From assembly GCA_964488495.1 (NCBI GenBank), contig CAZAUQ010000076.1:1-6078 (forward strand): DNA of 6,078 nt, read 5' to 3'. Positions within the stretch are counted from its first letter, which is position 1; each line of letters starts with the position of its first letter. The notes beneath the pieces are model-generated. The model was not told the origin of the DNA. It saw nothing but the letters and a program-made list of their open reading frames with translations, and made no database searches. This document shows, in pieces, positions 1-6,078 of this stretch. The stretch is from UBA1402 sp964488495. GTDB taxonomy: Bacteria > Bacteroidota > Bacteroidia > Bacteroidales > UBA1402. A program made the position numbers and the translations under genes.

Positions 1-2693
1 ACAGGAAAATGTTCAGGATTGAAAAATTCATTCTGATTTGGAGGAGTTCCAAATTCCTCCCGGCAATCGGTAGCGGGAATATAAGTATCACCGTTAAAAA
101 TAACTTCTTCTTCCCATTCCAGTTCACTCCCACTGCTATTTACTATATCGTCGCAATGAATATCCAACAAACCCCCGAACATTTCGTCCACGTTATCGTG
201 ATGTACTGTCATGCTGCCAAGAATGTTCAACACAGCGTATGAATCATCGCCACCCTCTACCTCACAAGTGGAATTGGCCAGTTCCAAATCATTACATTCC
301 AGTATAGACCCTGAAGACAAATAGAGAGAAGCATTGGTGGTCATAAAAATATCGTTAGCTGTCAAACAAGTTTCACTGATCAGTGTGGTATTGTTGGTCA
401 AATAAATATCTCCCGAAAAATAGGCGCAATGCCCAAAACGAATATAGGCTCCCTGGTTAGCTGAAAGATTAATACCGCCATCTACTATCCCTTGGACATA
501 TAGATTCCCTTCGACAGTGAGATTGGCAATGGTCATATCGCCTTTTACCTGCAGATTGGAATTGGCCCCTATGGTAAAATAATTCGGCAAGACCTGATCT
601 CCGTGATTATGCATAATCATGCCTGCAGGCAGGCGGTTGGTTTGAAAAGTGACCGAGCCGGTGGGACTTACTACAAAAAGAGCCGATGTTCCCCAGATGC
701 CGGTAATGGTAAGATCTCCGGCTATATAATATTTTGTATTTGTACTCATATTTATGCTAGTCGTCAGGCTGCTTCCTTCGGGAAGTACATAAGACGATCC
801 GGCCGGCACCTGCCAGGTCAGATACGACTGACTCATGTCCTGAGCACCAGCTGGCACTTGATAAGGTTCGAATTCTACTTCGGCCAGTCCCGACCTCATC
901 TGCACCGAGTTATTTGCGGAACTGACAGCCATAAAAAAGGAGGAAACCTGCATGACTCCGGTCGTATCTGTTCTGGATAAAGCTTCCTCACGAGCCATGC
1001 GTATCAATTTCATCTCGGCCAGTGTAGGCACTCGCCAATCGTTGAATCCACCTTCGGCATAATCTTCGCAATATTGGGCAGCTCCATAATTCCCACTTTC
1101 ATTACTGAGCACATCAACATGACTCGAAATTTGCAACGAAGGAGCAACACATTCATTCGCTTCGTCGGTCTCTGATGTCCTGCCATCGGTTTCTACAGCC
1201 TCAGCTATCTGCATAAAAGGAGGTTCAGCTGCAAGTGTTAATAATTTTCCGAACTGATCAATCCCGTATTGATTGCGAAAAAAAACAGAGGCAGGATAAC
1301 AATCAAATTCCACTGTTTTTTTCAAAATTCCCGATTGGATGTCCACATTAAGCTGTTTGTTTAGAGAGAAACGTTCCAGGGTGTCTGTGAGAACTACCTC
1401 TACTCTGTTTTTTTCTGCAGGTATGTAATTGGAAGTACTAATTGTAGCCTCGTCGTTTTCGGGTATTCCAATTAAAGGAAAAAAATAAGCACTAAATACC
1501 GGATCCCGGCTGGTACTCAACCTAAAATACGAAGATGCCCCATACATATTGATTTGTGTAGCCGAAAGCCAGATATAGTCGGTTTGTTGATAAATATCAA
1601 CATCGGCCTGGCTCCAGTCTTCGATCAGGAGTATACTGGCATCGTCCAGTTCTACAGGATCATTAGCCTCCGAAGAACCCAACTGTTTTATGCTTACTTC
1701 TATAGAATAGAAATCGTTTCTCTTAAGACTTGATTCATTAAAACGAATTTTATAGAAATTAGTATCTACCCGCTGGTTTAGATCGTTGTAATAAGGAATG
1801 GTCAGGCGCAAATAAGTTTCATCCACGCTATTATCGTTCCAATCGTTTTCCAGGGCATAAAATATCGATTCATCTATACTATCTGCAAGATTGTAATTAA
1901 AGGCTTTGTAGCCGGTAATAACGTAATTACGCTCTTCAGGATCACACAAAAAACCGGTGTTCACCAGACGCGACACAGAAGGTGTCCTGACAACAGTGTA
2001 CTGCATGTCTTCACCGGCCCAACGATTAAAACCGGGATCATTCTGAGCTTCCGATATCATAGGCTGGTCGAGTATTACCTTAATTTTTATTTTGACAGCC
2101 AAACGTTTTAAGGTTAGTGACACAAAGGGATATCTGTTGGGATTCATCAGCACTTCGTCGTGAGCTTCCATCAAAAAAGGCCGGGCATTTTCTGCGTCAG
2201 CCGGCTCAAAATACGAACCCGACAAACTAAGATGCCGGTTGTATTCGTATTGATCAAGTATACCTATAATTTCTTCAACAGTATTACAAGCCTGCAAGGC
2301 TATTCGTTGTGAAAGCTCAGAAATATTAGCAATAACAAATACCTGAATGGAGTCGTTTTCGTCAAAATCATTCAAAGCATTGTATTCAATACCAACCATA
2401 CCGTTGGCCCAGTTAGGATCGCCGGTTTCTACGTAAACATCGTTGATGAGCAAACGCTCGTCGCGAGTCTTGTTATACATCAAAATGTAGAGAGATTCCA
2501 GCTGGTTTTCTTTAAGACTGTCCACACCGGCAATGGCTACCCCTTTGGTGGAGGGTGTTAAATCATCGTTGGCAATATTTATATAAATATAGTTGTCCCC
2601 TTTGTCGGGAGGAAGCGGAAACTCATTTTGATTACAAGACATCTGCACTAACGACAACAATATAATCAGCTTTAAAGCTTTTATCGTTTTCAT
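1..2693 (-). CDS. Large modular fimbrial tip-like lipoprotein (fimbrillin-like, Lcl/DUF1566-like and beta-repeat regions), 3' end off window
   Basis: The frame is open from ATG at 2693 to the left edge: 897 codons with no stop, so the C-terminus is missing. The start follows the previous stop by 8 bases; AGAGG lies too close to the ATG to be a normal ribosome site, so translation is probably coupled. Residues 1-20 are a lipoprotein signal peptide ending LVQMSC (Cys20), then NQNE. Residues 35-369 look fimbrillin-like: a TKG segment near 49-51, ESLYILMY at 66-73, and a closing strand with IEDW at 357-360. Residues 370-480 form a second module starting IWLSAT. Residues 518-615 resemble the Lcl_C/DUF1566 family: AAQYC (538-542), then GGFNDWRVPT (548-557) and later FFMAVSS. 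Residues 640-860 are short alternating strands rich in N, T, S and G, like a beta-helix. As last gene of the fimbrial operon it is inferred to be the tip adhesin, comparable in place to Mfa5 or FimE but without a visible von Willebrand A domain. The DUF4906-type fimbrial proteins are an alternative family label. Gene call firm; role inferred. Confidence 0.93.
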   Translation of the reverse strand, partial: MKTIKALKLIILLSLVQMSCNQNEFPLPPDKGDNYIYINIANDDLTPSTKGVAIAGVDSLKENQLESLYILMYNKTRDERLLINDVYVETGDPNWANGMVGIEYNALNDFDENDSIQVFVIANISELSQRIALQACNTVEEIIGILDQYEYNRHLSLSGSYFEPADAENARPFLMEAHDEVLMNPNRYPFVSLTLKRLAVKIKIKVILDQPMISEAQNDPGFNRWAGEDMQYTVVRTPSVSRLVNTGFLCDPEERNYVITGYKAFNYNLADSIDESIFYALENDWNDNSVDETYLRLTIPYYNDLNQRVDTNFYKIRFNESSLKRNDFYSIEVSIKQLGSSEANDPVELDDASILLIEDWSQADVDIYQQTDYIWLSATQINMYGASSYFRLSTSRDPVFSAYFFPLIGIPENDEATISTSNYIPAEKNRVEVVLTDTLERFSLNKQLNVDIQSGILKKTVEFDCYPASVFFRNQYGIDQFGKLLTLAAEPPFMQIAEAVETDGRTSETDEANECVAPSLQISSHVDVLSNESGNYGAAQYCEDYAEGGFNDWRVPTLAEMKLIRMAREEALSRTDTTGVMQVSSFFMAVSSANNSVQMRSGLAEVEFEPYQVPAGAQDMSQSYLTWQVPAGSSYVLPEGSSLTTSINMSTNTKYYIAGDLTITGIWGTSALFVVSPTGSVTFQTNRLPAGMIMHNHGDQVLPNYFTIGANSNLQVKGDMTIANLTVEGNLYVQGIVDGGINLSANQGAYIRFGHCAYFSGDIYLTNNTTLISETCLTANDIFMTTNASLYLSSGSILECNDLELANSTCEVEGGDDSYAVLNILGSMTVHHDNVDEMFGGLLDIHCDDIVNSSGSELEWEEEVIFNGDTYIPATDCREEFGTPPNQNEFFNPEHFP
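604..631. repeat. Two adjacent perfect palindromes inside the tip-like gene
   Basis: Bases 604-619 (TGATTATGCATAATCA) are a perfect 16-base palindrome, followed at once by a perfect 12-base palindrome at 620-631 (TGCCTGCAGGCA). They are coding bases for the segment LPAGMIMHNH (residues 688-697) in the beta-repeat region. They have no spacer and so would make short, tight hairpins. No function can be assigned; chance within coding sequence is possible. Confidence 0.5.
1278..1485. repeat. Cluster of four homopolymer runs of 7-8 bases in the tip-like gene
   Basis: Single-base runs lie at 1278-1285 (A8), 1316-1322 (T7), 1408-1414 (T7) and 1479-1485 (A7), all within about 208 bases of the large tip-like gene, corresponding to residues 403-472. 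The reading frame is intact through all of them in this sequence. Such runs can slip during replication, so this could be a switchable stretch, but runs of this size also arise by chance in AT-rich genomes. Confidence 0.45.
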
Positions 2694-2701
2694 GCCTCTG
2701 A

Positions 2702-4417
2702 TTATTCAATCTGTTCAAGCTTATATCTCCCCTGGTTTACAATAACATTGTCAACAAGAACACGGATTTCAGTTTGAAGGGCTTGATTGGGATTATAGGG
2801 ATATAGCGCTTTTACACCGAATTTAATGTAGGTGCCTGTAGCATCTCTGCTAATAATTCCACTGGTTTGAGAGTCTTCGGTAAACCCAAACGAATAAGCC
2901 TCCGATAAGCTAACTCTCCAGCTCTTGCCTATAGCTCCTGATAAACGCAAACCAAAATACAAGGGATGGTTGTAAGAAACGGTTCCGCTATGCTGCTCTC
3001 CGGGAGGAGTACCAAAAGGGGTCATCGAGGACGCGTTCAGCCAGTAACCCCAATCGTAGCTGACCGGAGCCATTTCCAGATCAATGTATTCCTGATTCCA
3101 TTGCTGTACACCTGCCTTTACTTTGATGGCATCGTCCTCCCAGGATTCCAGACTGGCATTTACAATGTATTCGTGATTACGGGGAATACTATAAGTAACA
3201 TTTTCCTGACCAGCGTATTGCGTATACAATGCTGTAGTATAGGTCCGGGGGCTGATCAAATATTCGGGAGTAACTATTGCAGAAGCAGTACTGCCGGAAG
3301 CATAGCTGCCCTGCACATTAACTCCCTGAGGAAAAGAGGGTTCTTCGAAAGATATGCGCTTTACCTTAAATGATATTTTAAGTGCATCTTGCTCATTTAG
3401 CGGATCCTGAGCAATATATTCGGGAATATAAAAACTGGCAGTACATTGCAGTACGGTATCGTAGGAATAGGACAGACTATAATTCTCAATAACCAGAGGT
3501 TGCCAACTGTTATTGCTGGTAGAATATTGCCTGATTCCAAAAATCCAATCGCCCGAAATCGAGTTTCCGGCCGGCTGCATAGAATTCATACTAAAGCCCT
3601 GAACGGGATAGGCATCACTACTCCAAAGCTTATAACGCTGAGGTGCCTGAATAGATATTTCATCAATAGTCACAAAAGCAGGAGCTAAGCCCAAGGTATA
3701 ATAATAAGTCTGTTTTCTGGGATGACTGCCTACAACAGACGAAGGAAGCAGCGCATCAACCGGCAAGCCGGCTATGGCGTCATCCACTCTGAAATTTATT
3801 TCAACTTTGGAATAGCTGCGAGTGAGTTCAACCAGCAAATCATTATGAGAATAAGGGTTGATAGTCATACCCAAAATGCTGCCAGTCATTAAAAAAGGTG
3901 TTTGCCCGTCAATTATTACCGACGGATTATGATAAGCGGCCAGACCCAACAATTCTGTCCTCGTTAAAGTGTTTGAAACAAGGGCCGAGGCCAGCTGGGG
4001 ATCGCTGTCTTCGTTGGCAACAAAATAAATATGACGATTACCCGGGGCCGTAATCAGATTAATCAAAATATCTTCATCTACGTCAAAATAGCCGTTGGCC
4101 GGGAAACGCTCGTTATTCACTGTGATTCCGTTTACTCCGGAATAACGCACCAATTGGCCGGTAACAGCATCAAAAATCAGGATTCTCAGGGTTTTGACCC
4201 GGTTCAATACATCTCCGTCATTTGCAGCTGCCCGGGTAAAACAGAGGCTGGAGCTGCCTTCTTCTACTTCAGAAAACAAATCTTCGGTTTTTTCTTCTTC
4301 GGCTGTAAAAAACAGATCGTGTTGGCAGGCTGTGAGCAACAAAAACAAGCATAGCCAGGCAAATACTCTGTTTTGCATTTGCCCAAACATTGCAATATGA
4401 TTGTTTTTTATTCTCAT
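2702..4417 (-). CDS. Fimbrillin-family lipoprotein, probable minor/tip-proximal fimbrial subunit (571 aa)
   Basis: Complete gene of 571 residues. The signal peptide ends LLLTAC (Cys31), followed by an acidic stretch at residues 40-53 (EEEKTED). Met1 gives a long n-region; Met14 (MQNRVF) would give a more usual signal peptide, and no Shine-Dalgarno separates the choices, so the start is uncertain by 13 residues. After FTR at 60-62 comes a typical fimbrillin opening, VKTLRILIFD (74-83), and IYFVANED (130-137), like the variable-to-ANxxD strand common in this superfamily. The two-domain fimbrillin part seems to end at VQQWNQEY (437-444). About 120 further residues follow, opening YWLNAS (458-463), a module that recurs in the downstream protein. 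The gene lies 14 bases after the Mfa2-like anchor gene and 8 bases before the large tip-like gene, the place held by mfa3/mfa4 or fimC/fimD in Porphyromonas gingivalis. Inferred role: minor subunit joining shaft and tip. Which P. gingivalis protein it matches cannot be told by eye. Confidence 0.92.
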   Translation of the reverse strand: MRIKNNHIAMFGQMQNRVFAWLCLFLLLTACQHDLFFTAEEEKTEDLFSEVEEGSSSLCFTRAAANDGDVLNRVKTLRILIFDAVTGQLVRYSGVNGITVNNERFPANGYFDVDEDILINLITAPGNRHIYFVANEDSDPQLASALVSNTLTRTELLGLAAYHNPSVIIDGQTPFLMTGSILGMTINPYSHNDLLVELTRSYSKVEINFRVDDAIAGLPVDALLPSSVVGSHPRKQTYYYTLGLAPAFVTIDEISIQAPQRYKLWSSDAYPVQGFSMNSMQPAGNSISGDWIFGIRQYSTSNNSWQPLVIENYSLSYSYDTVLQCTASFYIPEYIAQDPLNEQDALKISFKVKRISFEEPSFPQGVNVQGSYASGSTASAIVTPEYLISPRTYTTALYTQYAGQENVTYSIPRNHEYIVNASLESWEDDAIKVKAGVQQWNQEYIDLEMAPVSYDWGYWLNASSMTPFGTPPGEQHSGTVSYNHPLYFGLRLSGAIGKSWRVSLSEAYSFGFTEDSQTSGIISRDATGTYIKFGVKALYPYNPNQALQTEIRVLVDNVIVNQGRYKLEQIE

Positions 4418-4431
4418 AATTATATTTCAGT

Positions 4432-5415
4432 TTACCATTGCATTTCCTGATCCACCCCGGTATCCCAATCGCCCACACTAACTTCCATTCTTAAACTGGC
4501 GGTTTCACCATTCCCTACTCCAATAAGAGTTACATTCAGGGATTTGTTCGCGGCTATCCGGTCATTTTCCAACACATGGCTATCTATCAAATGATTGTCT
4601 TTGTAAATATCCAAAACGAGTGTATCGTTTTCGCAACTTTCCAAGGTGTTAAAAAAATTGGTCGAAACTACCGATTGGCCGGTAATGTCCTGGCCGCTGC
4701 TGACCCCCGGAATATATTGAACAAAATTCGTGCCGGTATTGTCTGCCCGAGTGTGTCCGTAGAAATCCAGACTCTCGCTTTTGTGCTTAAAGGCAAATGA
4801 AAACAGGCCTTCCTGGTAAACTTTCTCCAGCGATTTTCCTGTAATCTTCACATTACCAACCCGTCGTGTTATATCAATTTGTTGTATCGTGTCTGCTCCG
4901 TCGTCGTAGATACCGAAAAAATAAATATCTTTTTCTCCGTAAAAAATATCGGATGGCGAAAATACAATGTTCTCCTGTACCTTTTGCAAACTTATCAGTC
5001 CCTCTTCACGGCTCATTCCTTCGTAAAAATCAGAGACAATTTGATTGCCTTTTCCGTTCCCGATCACTACCAGAGTCAGAGAATCTCTGTCCTGATGTTT
5101 CAGCGGAAAAGTCCTGCCTTCGCGTATATCATCGGCAGTAATACTGTCTATGCTTTCTAAAAATATCCCGTTTCGGTCAAACAAATAGGCCACCGCCTCT
5201 TGCACCGGAAAATCATCGCTTTTGGTTCCCACTTCAACATCTACGGCAACTTCCACATTGATGTAAATACTAAACCTTGCTGTGTAAGTCCGGTAAATCT
5301 CCTGATCACAACCCTCGTAGCTATCGCTGATGCAAGAAGTAAAAAACAAAAAAAGCAGTCCGGGCAACACTGAAAATATTGCTGCGGGTCTTTTTATGTT
5401 GCCTTGAAACTTCAT
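4432..5415 (-). CDS. Mfa2/FimB-family fimbrial anchor lipoprotein (327 aa)
   Basis: Complete gene of 327 residues, close to the usual size of the family. The signal peptide ends LFFTSC, with lipidation expected at Cys28. The pattern SCISDSYEGC (27-36), followed by an aromatic-rich strand (ARFSIYINV, 46-54), is the hallmark start of the FimB/Mfa2 family. Also typical are VAYLFDRNG (75-83), DITRRVGNVKI (181-191) in the middle, and a closing strand VSVGDWD (312-318) near the C-terminus. In P. gingivalis, Mfa2 and FimB sit in the outer membrane, anchor the fimbria base and control its length; the same role is inferred here. The ATG at 5415 is chosen because the next upstream ATG (5420) reads only Met-Gln-stop. 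A 95-base spacer with a strong hairpin separates it from the major subunit gene, so it is probably expressed at a lower level. The next gene starts 14 bases after its stop. Confidence 0.93.
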   Translation of the reverse strand: MKFQGNIKRPAAIFSVLPGLLFLFFTSCISDSYEGCDQEIYRTYTARFSIYINVEVAVDVEVGTKSDDFPVQEAVAYLFDRNGIFLESIDSITADDIREGRTFPLKHQDRDSLTLVVIGNGKGNQIVSDFYEGMSREEGLISLQKVQENIVFSPSDIFYGEKDIYFFGIYDDGADTIQQIDITRRVGNVKITGKSLEKVYQEGLFSFAFKHKSESLDFYGHTRADNTGTNFVQYIPGVSSGQDITGQSVVSTNFFNTLESCENDTLVLDIYKDNHLIDSHVLENDRIAANKSLNVTLIGVGNGETASLRMEVSVGDWDTGVDQEMQW

Positions 5416-5439
5416 TGCATACCATACTATAATTCAAAC

Positions 5440-5485
5440 ATTTGTTGAATCCTGCCTATTAAATAAAAGGCAGGATTCAACAAAT
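5440..5485 (-). terminator. Perfect inverted repeat between major subunit and anchor genes; probable partial terminator
   Basis: Bases 5440-5457 and 5468-5485 are exact reverse complements (18 pairs) with a 10-base loop. The pairs next to the loop are GC-rich (CCTGCC/GGCAGG) and the outer part is AT-rich. It lies 26 bases after the stop of the major subunit gene. In the minus direction the base of the stem is followed by GTTTGAATTATAG, which is T-containing but not a clean T-tract, so complete termination is not expected. Inferred role: reduce transcription into the anchor and tip genes or protect the 3' end of the abundant pilin mRNA. A protein-binding palindrome is less likely. Confidence 0.6.
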
Positions 5486-5510
5486 TCGAACAATAAAACT
5501 CTTACAATTG

Positions 5511-6078
5511 TCAGAATTCAACCGTCTGACCGATATTGGCATCCCAGCCACCTACGGTCATATTTACGTTCAGAGAAGACACTTCTCCTGTCCAGAGATT
5601 ATCCAAACCTTTGTTGGCAATGTTTACTGCGGTAATCCTATACATACTGTTACGTTGTACATAGAGATTCGTGCCGCTACCGGTCAGAGTATAATTTTCT
5701 TTGGCTTTGTTAATCACTATTGGATAATAGGTTGGCACGGCAGCACTGGAAGGAGTTTCTTTCCAGCTCCCGCGAATTACCAGCATAGTGGCCGTTGAAT
5801 CGTTGGTGGCAGCAGTAAAACCATCGTTGGAATATACATAGAAAGATTTATTCACGTTGGCTCCGGCACCGGCTGCCCAATTGAGAGTCTGGCTAAGGTT
5901 GTTGTCCACTGCCAATAAATCGTCTGCATGCAACTTCATCGAATCTGCCGCATTGCCACCACCGTAAAAACGGGGATAACGGAAACCGCCGGACAGATTG
6001 GAAAGCGAACCCTGAGCAAATGTCGTATCGCGTTTAACCTGCCCTAAGGCTGCATAATGAGCAATATTGTGTTTAACC
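5511..6078 (-). CDS. Major fimbrial subunit, Mfa1/FimA-like fimbrillin, C-terminal part (5' end off window)
   Basis: The frame is open from the right edge to a TGA at 5511-5513, giving the last 188 residues. An internal ATG at 5939 is not the start: the 46 codons before it are also open and protein-like (for example GGFRYPRFYGGGNAADS). The visible part matches the C-terminal domain of Mfa1-type fimbrillins (Pfam Fimbrillin_C): a strand SFYVYSNDGF, then TATMLVIRGSW, YYPIVIN, VQRNSMYRITAVNI, and the closing strand NVNMTVGGWDANIGQTVEF just before the stop. There is no extra domain after that strand, as expected of a polymerising shaft subunit, whereas the two larger proteins downstream continue far beyond theirs. 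It is first among the visible genes and is followed by a hairpin, then by the anchor gene; this order mirrors mfa1-mfa2. The signal peptide, lipobox and processing site lie outside the window, so those cannot be checked. Confidence 0.9.
   Translation of the reverse strand, partial: VKHNIAHYAALGQVKRDTTFAQGSLSNLSGGFRYPRFYGGGNAADSMKLHADDLLAVDNNLSQTLNWAAGAGANVNKSFYVYSNDGFTAATNDSTATMLVIRGSWKETPSSAAVPTYYPIVINKAKENYTLTGSGTNLYVQRNSMYRITAVNIANKGLDNLWTGEVSSLNVNMTVGGWDANIGQTVEF

Noticed and set aside
603..980. Plus-strand open frame of 125 codons
   Set aside because: It lies wholly inside the large minus-strand lipoprotein gene, has a low-complexity, Arg/Ser/His/Cys-rich product without recognisable motifs and no neighbours on its strand.
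2966..3373. Plus-strand open frame of 135 codons, and other plus-strand frames across 3446-5160
   Set aside because: They are antisense to well-supported fimbrial genes whose motifs are clear, and their products resemble no family.
4269..4478. Minus-strand open frame of 69 codons spanning the anchor/571-residue gene junction
   Set aside because: It is in a different frame from both genes, and its bases are better explained by the end of the anchor gene and the signal peptide of the next gene.
5416..5439. Bacteroides-type promoter before the anchor gene (AATGTTTG resembling the -7 element TAnnTTTG)
   Set aside because: One core base differs, no TTTG -33 element was seen at a suitable distance upstream, and the motif lies almost on the start codon side of the hairpin; support is too weak.
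5511..5939. Reading the pilin fragment as a complete 142-residue gene starting at the ATG at 5939
   Set aside because: The same frame stays open for 46 more codons to the right edge with plausible pilin sequence, so this Met is internal and the gene is cut by the window.
1..6078. CRISPR array, tRNA/rRNA gene, insertion sequence or invertible promoter
   Set aside because: No repeated spaced units, tRNA-like cloverleaf, transposase sequence or pair of separated promoter-flanking inverted repeats was seen; the only strong inverted repeat has a 10-base loop and fits a hairpin.

Overview
The window is one minus-strand gene cluster, read from right to left, that encodes the parts of a Bacteroidota type V (FimA/Mfa-type) fimbria. 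Signs of the order Bacteroidales are the fimbrillin-family proteins, lipoprotein signal peptides with acidic or polar residues after the lipidated Cys, the SCxxDxxxxC start of the Mfa2/FimB anchor family, moderate-to-low GC, A-rich leaders without clear Shine-Dalgarno sequences, and an order that resembles mfa1-mfa2-mfa3... of Porphyromonas gingivalis. The sequence does not settle the genus.

Layout in transcription order: (1) 6078-5511, the C-terminal 188 residues of a major fimbrial subunit; its start lies beyond the right edge. (2) 5510-5416, a 95-base spacer with a perfect 18-bp-stem hairpin, probably a partial terminator. (3) 5415-4432, a 327-residue Mfa2/FimB-family anchor lipoprotein. 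(4) 4417-2702, a 571-residue fimbrillin-like lipoprotein, probably a minor or tip-proximal subunit. (5) 2693 to beyond position 1, a very large modular lipoprotein (897 codons visible, open to the left edge), the likely tip adhesin. The spacers after genes 3 and 4 are only 14 and 8 bases, so genes 3-5 look like one transcript with coupled translation. No gap over 300 bases lacks a gene, and I found no RNA gene, mobile element, CRISPR array or plus-strand gene.

Likely joint role: the lipoproteins reach the outer membrane through the lipoprotein pathway. The major subunit forms the shaft, the Mfa2-like protein holds the base and limits length, and the two larger proteins cap or decorate the tip. 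The most distinctive part is the last protein. It has an N-terminal fimbrillin-like part, a second module also seen at the end of the 571-residue protein, an Lcl/DUF1566-like segment (NDWRVPT motif), and about 220 residues of short beta-strand repeats that look like a beta-helix or stalk. The system type is known; the architecture of this tip protein, the hairpin after the major pilin gene and the shared modules deserve a second look.
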